From: Phenylobacterium soli
Lineage (GTDB): Bacteria > Pseudomonadota > Alphaproteobacteria > Caulobacterales > Caulobacteraceae
DNA: 64,000 bases
NCBI RefSeq assembly: GCF_003254475.1
Contig: NZ_QFYQ01000001.1
Span: 2,170,001-2,234,000, forward strand
Direction: 5' to 3'
Below the pieces are notes generated by a model. It had not been told where the DNA came from. It saw only the letters and a list, made by a program, of their open reading frames with translations, and made no database searches. The first letter of the stretch is position 1; each line of letters begins with the position of its first letter. Positions 43,807 to 51,756 of the stretch are shown here, piece after piece. A program made the translations under genes and the position numbers.

Positions 43807-44577
43807 ATGGACCTTCAGCTCAAGGGCAAGACCGTGGTGGTCACCGGCGCCTCGCGCGGCATCGGCCGCTCGATCGCCGAACTGTTCGCCGAGGAGGGCG
43901 CCAACGTCGCCATCTGCGCGCGCAACGCCGAGCAGGTGGCGCAGGCGGTGAAGGCGCTGGAAGCCAAGGGCGTCAAGGCCTTCGGCCAGGCGGTGGACAT
44001 CGCCGACGGCCCGGTGCTGAAGGCCTTCATCGAGGCGGCGGCCCAGGCGCTGGGCGGCATCGACGTCCTGGTCTCCAACGCCTCGGCCCTGGTGCAGGGC
44101 AACGGCGAGGACGCCTGGAAGGCGATGTTCGACGTCGACATGATGGGCGCGGTGCGCACCTGGGACGCGGCGCGGCCGCACCTCGAGAAGGCGGCCGGCG
44201 CGCACGGTGACGCCTGCTTCGTCATCACCTCCTCGATCTCGGCGGCCGAGGCGGACAACCCGAGCTGCTACGGGGCGATGAAGGCGGCGCTGATCCATTT
44301 CGCCAAGGGCGTGGCCCGCGAGGCGGCGCCGAACAAGGTGCGCTGCAATGTGGTCTCGCCGGGCACGGTGTTCTTCGAGGGCGGCGTCTGGGGCAACGTC
44401 AAGCAGGGGATGCCCGGCTTCTTCGACCAGATGATCAAGCGCAACCCGACCGGCCGCATGGCGACGCCGGAGGAGGTGGCGGCGGCCACGGTGTTCCTGG
44501 CGAGCCCCCGCTCGGCCTTCACCACGGGGATCAACATGGTGGTCGACGGGGCGATCTCGCGGCGTGTGAACTTCTAG
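43807..44577 (+). CDS. SDR-family oxidoreductase
   Basis: A 256-residue classical short-chain dehydrogenase. The cofactor motif is TGASRGIG (14-21), followed by NASA, Ser in VITSSIS and YGAMKAALIHF (YxxxK). C-terminal TGINMVVDGA is typical. CARNAEQV after strand 2 suggests NADP (Arg present). A GGGGAACGAC ribosome site precedes the ATG. Substrate unknown; adjacent to a NIPSNAP-like gene 10 nt downstream, so probably one operon. Confidence 0.88.
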   Translation: MDLQLKGKTVVVTGASRGIGRSIAELFAEEGANVAICARNAEQVAQAVKALEAKGVKAFGQAVDIADGPVLKAFIEAAAQALGGIDVLVSNASALVQGNGEDAWKAMFDVDMMGAVRTWDAARPHLEKAAGAHGDACFVITSSISAAEADNPSCYGAMKAALIHFAKGVAREAAPNKVRCNVVSPGTVFFEGGVWGNVKQGMPGFFDQMIKRNPTGRMATPEEVAAATVFLASPRSAFTTGINMVVDGAISRRVNF

Positions 44578-44587
44578 GGTCAAGCAT

Positions 44588-45172
44588 TTGATTTACAATT
44601 ACTACGAGCTTCGGGTCGGCCGCGAGCGCAACAGCCAGCGGGCGCTGGCCGACCAGGTCTACGCCAGCGGCGGGCCCGGCGTGCTGGGGGTGTTCGCCCC
44701 GCTGCTGGGCTACGCCTCCAACGAGGCCCTGGTGCTGACCGACGAGCGGGCGACCTCGGACGCGGTGCTGCGCGGCACCGGCGCGGCCTCGGCCGAGTGG
44801 AGCCGGATGTCGCCGACCCTGCGGCCGCACCAGAACGCCCGGCCCGAGACCGGCGGCATCTACGTCCACAACTGGTTCACCATCGACGGGGCGGCGTTCG
44901 ACGAGTTCGTGCAGCTCTCGGGCGCGGCCTGGCCGGACTTCGAGGCCAAGTTCGACGCCCGGATCTATGGCCTGTTCGCGGTGGAGCCGACGGCCGCCGA
45001 GCGGAACGCCGGCGCGCGGCGCCTCCTCCTGATGACCCGCTACGCCGACCTCGGCGAGTGGCAGAAGAGCCGCGATCCGACCACCGAGGCGATGCAGATC
45101 TTCGCCCGCCGGCGCGAGCTGACGCGGGTGTCGCTGGCCCGGGCCTGCCTGCTGCTGCCGCCGAACGTCTGA
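44588..45172 (+). CDS. NIPSNAP-like protein with TTG start
   Basis: A 194-residue protein. The start MIYNYYELRVGRE is typical of NIPSNAP-family dimeric alpha/beta-barrel proteins, and a second similar unit follows (VHNWFTIDGAAFDEFVQLSG). The TTG at 44588 is the first usable start, preceded by a weak AGGGT site; no ATG gives a better N terminus. Function of the family is poorly known. Ends 4 bp before the stop of the convergent regulator gene. Confidence 0.72.
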   Translation: MIYNYYELRVGRERNSQRALADQVYASGGPGVLGVFAPLLGYASNEALVLTDERATSDAVLRGTGAASAEWSRMSPTLRPHQNARPETGGIYVHNWFTIDGAAFDEFVQLSGAAWPDFEAKFDARIYGLFAVEPTAAERNAGARRLLLMTRYADLGEWQKSRDPTTEAMQIFARRRELTRVSLARACLLLPPNV

Positions 45173-45176
45173 GCCG

Positions 45177-46193
45177 CTAGGGGGTCTGGTCCCCGAGGCC
45201 CTGGCGCCCGCTGACCGGGCCCCCCGACTCCGGGCGCATGGCGTCCCAGAGCCGGAGCACGCCAAGCTGTGACAGGCCGGCGAACAGGCGGTGCAGGTTG
45301 GCCGCGTTCGCCTGGATGGCGGCGCGCACCGGCGGACGCCCGAGCGCGGTGGAGGGTACGATCAGCCCCGTTTCCCTTCGCTCGCAGACGCCTTCGGCGA
45401 CCAGCGCGGCCACATGGCGGCGGACGGTCTCCAGCGGCAGGCCTAGCCGGTCCGCGAGGGTCCGGATGACGATCGGCCGGCGATCGGCGTCGGGGACCAT
45501 ATCGCGCGCCTCGAGGGTGTCCCCGCCGACCACCTCGACGGGGAAGCCTTCGACGTTCTCGCGGAAGATCTCGAGGAAGATCAGCCGGTCCAGCAGGTCC
45601 GGCGTGATGGGCCCGAGGGTGTCGACGACGCGCAGCACATAGTCGAACAGCAGGCGTCCGACCGCGCGCAGCGGCGTCGCGTCGGCGGTGAGGCCGACGC
45701 TCGGGGGCGGCAGGTCGGCCAGCAGGCCGGCGTCCATGAGCTGGTAGTAGAAGGTGCGCATCCGCTCATAGGCCCTGAGGCCGGTCGCCACGTTGACCGG
45801 GCTGGTGAGCACCTCGGCCGGGATGATGACGCCGTCGGGCCCGAGGCGGCAGAGGCCGTCGTCGACCATCGCCTTCACCCGGCGGCGGACCGTCTCGAAC
45901 GGCGCGCCCAGCGAGTTTGCGATGGCCAGGAGGTGGATCGGACGGCGAAGTTCGTCCGGCACGACCGCGCCGACGTCGGCATAGGTCATCTGCAGGTCGG
46001 CGCGGCGGTTGATCTCGGCGAGGTTGGCCTGGACGATCGCAGCCGTCAGCAGCATGTCGAGGACGTTGCGGCCGTTTCGGCGGATCGCCACCAGGTCGAG
46101 GATGCACTCCACCGACAATCGGCTCATCAGCCGCATCTGAGCCGCCGGCGGACCGGGTCCGGCTACCGGCGAAGTCGGGGTCGCTCGTTGCAT
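45177..46193 (-). CDS. Putative DNA-binding protein with two tandem winged-helix units
   Basis: A 338-residue protein containing the same module twice. RRPIHLLAIANSLGAPFETV followed by KAMVDDGLCRLGPDGVIIP lies near residues 80-130. RRPIVIRTLADRLGLPLETV followed by AALVAEGVCERRETGLIVP lies near 240-290. Each has the helix-turn-helix plus wing of an IclR/MarR-like repressor, and weaker similarity extends over the flanking helices. No ligand domain recognised. GAGGG ribosome site before ATG 46193. A possible 35-residue leader ORF precedes it. Confidence 0.7.
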   Translation of the reverse strand: MQRATPTSPVAGPGPPAAQMRLMSRLSVECILDLVAIRRNGRNVLDMLLTAAIVQANLAEINRRADLQMTYADVGAVVPDELRRPIHLLAIANSLGAPFETVRRRVKAMVDDGLCRLGPDGVIIPAEVLTSPVNVATGLRAYERMRTFYYQLMDAGLLADLPPPSVGLTADATPLRAVGRLLFDYVLRVVDTLGPITPDLLDRLIFLEIFRENVEGFPVEVVGGDTLEARDMVPDADRRPIVIRTLADRLGLPLETVRRHVAALVAEGVCERRETGLIVPSTALGRPPVRAAIQANAANLHRLFAGLSQLGVLRLWDAMRPESGGPVSGRQGLGDQTP

Positions 46194-46217
46194 CGTTCGC
46201 CCTCAGGTAGAACGACG

Positions 46218-46325
46218 TTATATGATCGCGGGGCTGTGGATCAACGTCCCCTTGCGTCGGCGCCGGGTGAGGGCGGCGCGCGCGCTCGCCGCCGAGGCGC
46301 TGTGGATCACGGTCTTGCCGTTCAT
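46218..46325 (-). CDS. Possible 35-residue leader peptide or small protein
   Basis: The frame starts at an ATG with an excellent ribosome site (GGAGG, 8 nt before it) and ends at TAA 24 nt before the start of the double-winged-helix gene. The product is basic and Ala-rich, begins [20 protein letters not shown] and repeats IHS near its end (GTLIHSPAII). No family recognised. It could be a leader peptide or a small protein; chance cannot be excluded. Confidence 0.35.
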   Translation of the reverse strand: MNGKTVIHSASAASARAALTRRRRKGTLIHSPAII

Positions 46326-46440
46326 CGGTCGCTCCTCCGTGGACGCCGTCCCGCGACCACTGGAGCCCACCTTGCGCCCCCGCCGTGGGGTAAGCAAAGC
46401 GGCCTTGCGCGGAGGGGCGTGGCGTTCGGGCGAGCGGCGG

Positions 46441-47097
46441 TCAGGGCGCCAGTTCAGGATAGAGCGGCGAACTCGCCTGCTTGCGCGCCGCCTCGACCAG
46501 GGCCTTCACGGCCCAGCGCTTGACCTCGCGGATCTGCGGCTCGTCGAGCTGAAGGACGTCCTTGAGGACGACGATGGCCTCGATGCCGACGATCAGGGAG
46601 AGGGCCTCGATCAGGCGGCGGCGGTCGGCGGGGGCGAACTCGTCCTTCACCGGCTCGAGCGCCGCCTCCAGCAGGGGCACGCGGCGGTTCTGGCGCGCCG
46701 GAAGGCCATCGTCGGCCTCGCCGCGCAGGCGCCGTTCGAGGGAGTGGACGAGCATCATCCGAAGCTGGACCTCGTTGGCAGCCATCATCTCGTGCAAGGC
46801 GGCCTCGACGTGGGCGAAGCGCGCCACGGCGTCGGCCGGCCCGCCGCCGGCGAAGAGGGCGTCAGGCTCGGGGACGGCGACGTCGAGCGCGGCCTCGACC
46901 ATGAGGGCCTCGATGCTCGGGAAGTAGCGGTAGGCGGTCGCCCGGGAGACGAGGGCGGCCTCGGCCACCTCCTCCAGCGTCGGGGTGCGGCCCTCGCGGG
47001 CGAGGCGGGCGGCGGTCTCCAGCAGCGTCTTGCGGGTGCGGCGCTTCTGGTTGACCCGGCCGGTCTCGGAGGCGAGGGCGCTGGCGGGGGGCGTCAC
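46441..47097 (-). CDS. TetR-family regulator
   Basis: A 218-residue repressor. The HTH is TLEEVAEAALVSRATAYRYF (about 40-59), followed by an all-helical ligand domain. GTG start at 47097, 1 nt after the stop of the SnoaL-like gene, so translation is probably coupled. The inverted repeat at 47559-47576, before the SnoaL-like gene, is its likely operator (autoregulation). Confidence 0.85.
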   Translation of the reverse strand: MTPPASALASETGRVNQKRRTRKTLLETAARLAREGRTPTLEEVAEAALVSRATAYRYFPSIEALMVEAALDVAVPEPDALFAGGGPADAVARFAHVEAALHEMMAANEVQLRMMLVHSLERRLRGEADDGLPARQNRRVPLLEAALEPVKDEFAPADRRRLIEALSLIVGIEAIVVLKDVLQLDEPQIREVKRWAVKALVEAARKQASSPLYPELAP

Positions 47098-47098
47098 G

Positions 47099-47518
47099 TC
47101 AGTCCTGCAGCTGCTGGAAGATGGCGGCCATGTCGAGCCAGACGTTCTCGCGCTTGATGTCGCCGCCCTCGTTGAACTCGACCACGTGCAGCAGGCGGAA
47201 CTCGAGCGGCCGGCCGCGGCCGTCGAGGCCGAACGGCTTGCCGGTGGCGCGGCCGGTCCAGAGGCTGTCGTCCACCAGGAAGTTGTCGCCGTAGAGACGG
47301 CGCAGGGGCTTCACCGACCCATCGGCGAGGTCGCCGAACAGGCTGACGTAGAAGGGGCGGGTCGCCTCGCGGCCGTGCACCGGGCCGGTCGGCCAGCCGA
47401 CCACGTCGTGCTCGACGTCCTCCGAGAGGGTGGCCAGCACGCCCTCCACGTCGTCGGCCGCCTCGAAGGCGAAGTGCTCGTCGATCTTGTGATCCATCTG
47501 TTCGGGGGTGAGGCGCAT
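47099..47518 (-). CDS. SnoaL-like/NTF2-fold protein
   Basis: A 139-residue protein with the NTF2-like outline: N-terminal helix (HKIDEHFAFEAADDVEGVLA), LSEDVEHDVVGW, then the strand pair FRLLHVVEFNEGGDIKRENV. The family includes polyketide cyclases, ketosteroid isomerase relatives and unknowns. Cotranscribed with the TetR gene; role unknown, perhaps detoxification. Confidence 0.8.
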   Translation of the reverse strand: MRLTPEQMDHKIDEHFAFEAADDVEGVLATLSEDVEHDVVGWPTGPVHGREATRPFYVSLFGDLADGSVKPLRRLYGDNFLVDDSLWTGRATGKPFGLDGRGRPLEFRLLHVVEFNEGGDIKRENVWLDMAAIFQQLQD

Positions 47519-47558
47519 GTCTTCGCTCCAGCGTGTGTGTTGCTGGAGGCGGGATTTA

Positions 47559-47576
47559 ATGAGACGGAAGTCTCAT
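47559..47576. promoter_or_regulatory. TetR-type operator ATGAGAC-N4-GTCTCAT with an extra half-site
   Basis: A perfect 7-bp inverted repeat 41 bp upstream of the SnoaL-like start, with a third copy of GTCTCAT at 47589-47595 that covers the pirin stop codon. Size, symmetry and position fit a TetR-family operator. Confidence 0.65.
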
Positions 47577-47591
47577 GTCAATACAATCGTC

Positions 47592-48452
47592 TCATGCCGA
47601 TATGTTCTCGAACAGGCCCGCCTGGTAGTCGCGGATCGCGTCGAGGATCTCCTGGCGGGTGTTCATGACGAACGGACCGTGGGCGACGACCGGCTCGCCG
47701 ATCGGATCGGCGTGGCCGAACAGCAGGACGGCGTCGGAGGAGGCCTCGATCTCCAGGGTGTCGCCGGAAAGGTCGAGCTCGACCAGGTGCTGGGCGCTGG
47801 CGGCGACGCCGTTCACCTTCACCTCGCCGCGGACCAGGTAGAGGAAGACGCTGCGGCCGCCGAGCGAGCCGAAGCCGGCCTTGCCGCCCTTCTTCAGCTC
47901 GAGCACCGACATGAAGACGCCGGTGAGCGAGGCGATCGGCCCCTCGCGCCCGCCCCAGCGGCCGGAGATCAGGCGCACGGTGACGCGGCCGTCGTCGGCG
48001 GTGAGGGCGGGGATCTGGTCGGCCTGCACGCCGACATAGCGCGGCCGGGTCATCTTCAGGCGGGCGGGCAGATTGACCCAGAGCTGGAGGATCTCCATCG
48101 GCCCGCCGTCGCGCAGGAAGGCCTCGGGCGAGACCTCGGAATGGACGATGCCGGAGCCGGCGGTCATCCACTGCACCCCGCCGGCCTTGATGACGCTCTC
48201 GTGGCCGGCGGAATCGCGGTGCGCGAGCTCGCCCTCGAGGATGAAGGTGACGGTCTCGAACCCGCGGTGCGGATGCGGGCCGAACGGAAGCCCGCGGTTG
48301 TTCGGCGGATAGGTCTGCGGGCCGTGGTGGTTGAGGAACAGGAAGGGGTCGACCTGGTCGAGGTCCGGTCCCGGCACGGGGCGGGTGGTCACAAGGTCGC
48401 CGATGTCGTCGCGATAGGCGGCATGCTGGGCGACGACGGTCTTGGCGGGCAT
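47592..48452 (-). CDS. Pirin-family protein
   Basis: A 286-residue two-cupin protein. The N-terminal metal site is visible in FGPHPHRGFETVTFILEGEL (two His, then His/Glu), with GGVQWMTAGSGIVHSE following. Pirins are iron proteins; some act as quercetin dioxygenases or redox-linked regulators. On the same strand as the SnoaL-like and TetR genes, but separated by the operator region, so it may have its own promoter. The perfect palindrome 48509-48523 lies just upstream. Confidence 0.9.
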   Translation of the reverse strand: MPAKTVVAQHAAYRDDIGDLVTTRPVPGPDLDQVDPFLFLNHHGPQTYPPNNRGLPFGPHPHRGFETVTFILEGELAHRDSAGHESVIKAGGVQWMTAGSGIVHSEVSPEAFLRDGGPMEILQLWVNLPARLKMTRPRYVGVQADQIPALTADDGRVTVRLISGRWGGREGPIASLTGVFMSVLELKKGGKAGFGSLGGRSVFLYLVRGEVKVNGVAASAQHLVELDLSGDTLEIEASSDAVLLFGHADPIGEPVVAHGPFVMNTRQEILDAIRDYQAGLFENISA

Positions 48453-48508
48453 GGCGGCTCCTGACGGCTCCCGTTGGATTACCGGATGGATTTCCTGGCC
48501 AGCATATA

Positions 48509-48523
48509 GTGACCCAGGGTCAC
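48509..48523. promoter_or_regulatory. Perfect palindrome GTGACCC-A-GGGTCAC, candidate operator
   Basis: A 15-bp perfect palindrome in the 126-bp divergent spacer between pirin and thioesterase genes. It is distinct from the TetR-type site at 47559, so a different regulator is expected. Confidence 0.5.
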
Positions 48524-48578
48524 ATTCGCTCCGTTTCGCACTTGCGAAACCGGGACCTTTGGGCCTCTAGAGCAACCC

Positions 48579-49400
48579 ATGGATCAGCCGCATTTCTTCG
48601 ACCTTCGCCCGACCCATAACCCGCACCGCTGGTACATGCCGCTGAGCCCGGCGGTGTGCGTCGGCCCGCCCGGCAACATGTTCATGTTCGGCGGCGTCGG
48701 CCTGGCCTCGGCGATCTCGGCCATGGAGCGGACGTGCGGTCGGCCGGTGATCTGGGCGACGGCGCAGTACCTGTCCTATGCCCGGCCGCCGAGCGTGGTC
48801 GACCTGGACGTCTGGACGCCGGCGGAGGGCAAGTACAACACCCAGGCGCGCGTCGTCGGCCACGTGGACGACAAGGAGATCTTCACGGTCAATGCGGCGC
48901 TCGGCTCCCGCCCGAGCGAGCTGTCGCAGCAGTGGCTGGAGATGCCCGAGGCGCCGCGGCCGGAGGACTGCGAGGTCTCCGAGCACTGGCGGGGCGCCGA
49001 GGAGGGCCTGCACAGCCGCATCGAGGTGCGGGTGGCCAAGGGCAACTACGGCATGGGCCGGGTGGGCAACCCCGAGGCGGACGGCCGCTCGCTGCTGTGG
49101 ATCCGGCCGCGCGAGCGCTTCGCCATCGACGCCTCCATGCTGGCGGTGATGGCCGACTTCGTGCCCTCGGGCATCGGCAACGCCCTGGGCAAGAACGCCG
49201 GCGGCAACAGCCTGGACAACACCATCCGCGTCCGCCGGATCGTGCCCACCGAGTGGGTGCTCTGCGACATCCGCATCCATGGCGTCCACGGCGGCTTCGG
49301 CCACGGGGCCATGTACCTGTTCGCCCAGGACGGCGAACTGATGGCTACGGCCAGCCAGTCGGTGATCGTGCGGGTGCGGGAAAGCTCGGCCGACCGCTGA
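48579..49400 (+). CDS. Acyl-CoA thioesterase-like double-hotdog protein
   Basis: A 273-residue protein of the thioesterase superfamily (TesB-like double hotdog). FMFGGVGLASAISAMERTCG carries the first hotdog helix, and QYLSYARPPSVVDLDV the following strand. The second half has DASMLAVMADFVPSGIGNAL and NTIRVRRIVPTEWVLCD, the matching unit, where the catalytic Asp of TesB-like enzymes normally lies. Likely hydrolyses acyl-CoAs; substrate unknown. Divergent from pirin. Confidence 0.8.
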   Translation: MDQPHFFDLRPTHNPHRWYMPLSPAVCVGPPGNMFMFGGVGLASAISAMERTCGRPVIWATAQYLSYARPPSVVDLDVWTPAEGKYNTQARVVGHVDDKEIFTVNAALGSRPSELSQQWLEMPEAPRPEDCEVSEHWRGAEEGLHSRIEVRVAKGNYGMGRVGNPEADGRSLLWIRPRERFAIDASMLAVMADFVPSGIGNALGKNAGGNSLDNTIRVRRIVPTEWVLCDIRIHGVHGGFGHGAMYLFAQDGELMATASQSVIVRVRESSADR

Positions 49401-49519
49401 GGCGCAGGGCCGCGGTTCTTCAGGGGGCTTGAGGGGCCGCGCGAGCGGCGGCGTCATCGCTTTTGATGGGGCGCGGGCTTCGGCGCGGCGCCACAATGAT
49501 CGCGAGAAGGAGGCGCCCC

Positions 49520-50194
49520 TTGGCGCACGCCGCTGTCGCCGGTCCGGCAGAGACCCTCGAAGACACCCTGCTGGCGAGCCTCGCCGCCGCCGAGCAGCGC
49601 GCGAGCCCGTTCGTCAACTGGCGGGTGACAAGGCTGCTGCCGCCCCGCCTGGCCGAGGCGCTCGCCCGGCTGCCGCTCAACCCCGTGGACCTGGGCGGTG
49701 TCTCGGGACGCCGCGAGCTGCACAACGACCAGCGGGCCTATTTCGCCGGCGATGTGCTGGAGCGGTTCGCCCCTGCCAGGGCGCTCGCCGAGGCGTTCCA
49801 GTCACCGCGCATCGTGCAGGCCCTGATGCTGCTGACCGGCGCCCTGCTGGTCGGGACCTACCTGCGCATCGAGTACGCCCTGGACCTCGACGGCTTCTGG
49901 CTGGAGCCACACACCGACCTCGGGGTGAAGGCCTTCACCATGCTCTTCCAGCTCGGCCAGGGCGGTCAGGAGGGGCTGGGCACCGACCTCTATTCCGGGC
50001 CAGGCGCCTGGGCCGAGACCGTGCCGTTCGGCTGGAACTCGGCCTTGTTGTTCGTGCCCGCCGCGGACACCTGGCACGGGGTGGAGCCACGGCCGATCGA
50101 GGGCGTGCGCCGCTCGATCATCGTCAACTACGTCACCGAGGAGTGGCGGGCCCGCGATCAGCTCGCCTTCCCGGACCGGCCGGTGGGGGTCTGA
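49520..50194 (+). CDS. 2-oxoglutarate/Fe(II) oxygenase-like protein with TTG start
   Basis: A 224-residue protein. LEPHTDLGVKAFTMLFQL gives the H-x-D iron pair, WHGVEPRP the distal His, and VRRSIIVNYV the Arg that would hold 2-oxoglutarate. Such proteins hydroxylate small molecules or sugars. The frame has Met codons at 49463-49496, but a perfect AAGGAGG ribosome site at 49507-49513 lies inside that version, 6 nt before the TTG at 49520, so TTG is chosen. Converges on the P450 gene across a hairpin. Confidence 0.75.
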   Translation: MAHAAVAGPAETLEDTLLASLAAAEQRASPFVNWRVTRLLPPRLAEALARLPLNPVDLGGVSGRRELHNDQRAYFAGDVLERFAPARALAEAFQSPRIVQALMLLTGALLVGTYLRIEYALDLDGFWLEPHTDLGVKAFTMLFQLGQGGQEGLGTDLYSGPGAWAETVPFGWNSALLFVPAADTWHGVEPRPIEGVRRSIIVNYVTEEWRARDQLAFPDRPVGV

Positions 50195-50206
50195 CACTAA
50201 AGGATC

Positions 50207-50270
50207 AAACCGCAAAAAACGCAGGCGGGCGCAGAATTTTTTCTACGTTTTCTGCGGCCTTCTGCGGTTT
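50207..50270. terminator. Long hairpin between convergent genes, probable bidirectional terminator
   Basis: Outer arms AAACCGCA (50207-50214) and TGCGGTTT (50263-50270) and inner arms CGCAGAA (50230-50236) and TTCTGCG (50250-50256) are perfect, with T- and A-rich runs in the loop. It lies in the 109-bp gap between two gene ends. The wording also resembles a dispersed palindromic repeat. Confidence 0.55.
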
Positions 50271-50303
50271 TCCTGATGCGGGGGCTCCGCCAGGCCCGCG
50301 GTC

Positions 50304-51569
50304 TCAGTTACGCGTCGGGATGATGACCGGGAGGGTCTCGTAGCCCTTCACGAAGGTGGAGAAGCTGCGCTTGGGCTCGCCGGTGACGACGATCTCGGGG
50401 AAGCGCTTGAGCATCTCTTCCCAGATGATGGTGAGCTGCAGCTCGGCCAGGCGGTTGCCGACGCAGCGGTGGATGCCGAAGCCGAAGGAGATGTGGGTGC
50501 GCGGCCGCTCGCGGTCGATGATGTAGGCGTTCGGGTTGTCGATCACCTCGTCGTCGCGGTTGCCCGAGACGTACCACATGACCACCTTGTCGCCCTCGCG
50601 GATGGTCTTGCCCTGGAACTCGATGTCGCGCACCGCGGTGCGGCGCATGTGGGCGAGCGGAGTCTGCCAGCGGATGGTCTCGGAGACCATCGAGGGGATC
50701 AGGGCAGGGTTCTCGCGCAGCTTCTTGTACTGGTCGGGGTTCTTGTTCAGCGCATAGACCGAGCCCGAGATGGTGTTGCGGGTGGTGTCGTTGCCGCCGA
50801 CGGTCAGGAGCACGATGTTCCCGAAGTATTCGCGCGGCTCCATGTTCCGGGTGGCCGGGTGGTGGGCCAGCATCGAGATCAGGTCGTGGTGCGGCTCGGC
50901 GTTGACCTTCTGGTTCCACAGGCCGTTGAAGTAGGCCTGGTACTCCCCGAAGATCTCCATCTTCTGCTCGAAGGTCTCGACGAGGCCGCCCGGCGTCGGG
51001 ATGGCGGTGACCACGTCGGACCAGTAGGTAATCTTGCGGCGGTCGGCCTGGGGCGCGTCGAAGAGCGTGGCGAGGGTCATCGCCGTCAGCTCCTTGGAGA
51101 CCTTGTCCACCCAGTCGAACTCCTCGCCGATCGGCAGGGCGTCGAGGATGCCGGCGGCGCGCTCGCGGATCTGCGGCGCCATGGCGGCGAGCGACGGCGG
51201 GGCGACGGCTGGAGAGACCGCCTTGCGCTGCACGTCGTGCTTGGGCGGGTCCATGGCGATGAACATCGGCAGCGGGTCGAAGTTGGCGTTGCCCCCGCCG
51301 ATGGTGATGCCGCCCTTCATGAAGTCGGAGGAGAACACCTCGTGATTGGTGTCGACCGCCATGATGTCGTTGTACTTGGTCACCGACCAGTACGGGCCGA
51401 ACTCGCTGTCGGCGGTGAAGTGGACCGGGTCTTCCTTGCGCAGCCGCTCGAAGAACGGCCAGTGGGCGTCGGCCTGGAAGAGGCGGGGCTGGGCCGGATC
51501 GAGCTGATCGAGCGGCTGGCCGTAGGCCTCGTCGCGCGCCTGCTGCAGCGTCATGTTCCCATCGGCCAT
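50304..51569 (-). CDS. Cytochrome P450 (CYP153-like)
   Basis: A 421-residue soluble bacterial P450. The I-helix is LLTVGGNDTTRNTI, the K-helix ExxR is SETIRW, and the heme ligand Cys369 lies in FGFGIHRCVGNRLAE. GGNDTTRN together with this heme loop fits CYP153-type terminal alkane/fatty-acid hydroxylases; CYP125-like steroid enzymes are an alternative. Ferredoxin and reductase partners are not in the window. Start ATG 51569 has a GGAGGA ribosome site; the frame upstream is not used. Confidence 0.9.
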   Translation of the reverse strand: MADGNMTLQQARDEAYGQPLDQLDPAQPRLFQADAHWPFFERLRKEDPVHFTADSEFGPYWSVTKYNDIMAVDTNHEVFSSDFMKGGITIGGGNANFDPLPMFIAMDPPKHDVQRKAVSPAVAPPSLAAMAPQIRERAAGILDALPIGEEFDWVDKVSKELTAMTLATLFDAPQADRRKITYWSDVVTAIPTPGGLVETFEQKMEIFGEYQAYFNGLWNQKVNAEPHHDLISMLAHHPATRNMEPREYFGNIVLLTVGGNDTTRNTISGSVYALNKNPDQYKKLRENPALIPSMVSETIRWQTPLAHMRRTAVRDIEFQGKTIREGDKVVMWYVSGNRDDEVIDNPNAYIIDRERPRTHISFGFGIHRCVGNRLAELQLTIIWEEMLKRFPEIVVTGEPKRSFSTFVKGYETLPVIIPTRN

Positions 51570-51756
51570 CGGTCTTCCTCCGCTTCGTTGGGCCGTGGCG
51601 TAACGCTTAAATGACGGCCGCGTCAACTTTGCCGTTGCTCACATCGGTGGGCGGAAAAGATGTGACAAAGCCGTAACCTGCGCCCCGGCGGGCCGGCGTA
51701 TATGACAGGCCAAAATCACGGCGCGAGTCCAAGCCGCGCCGATCGGGAGCCCTTCG

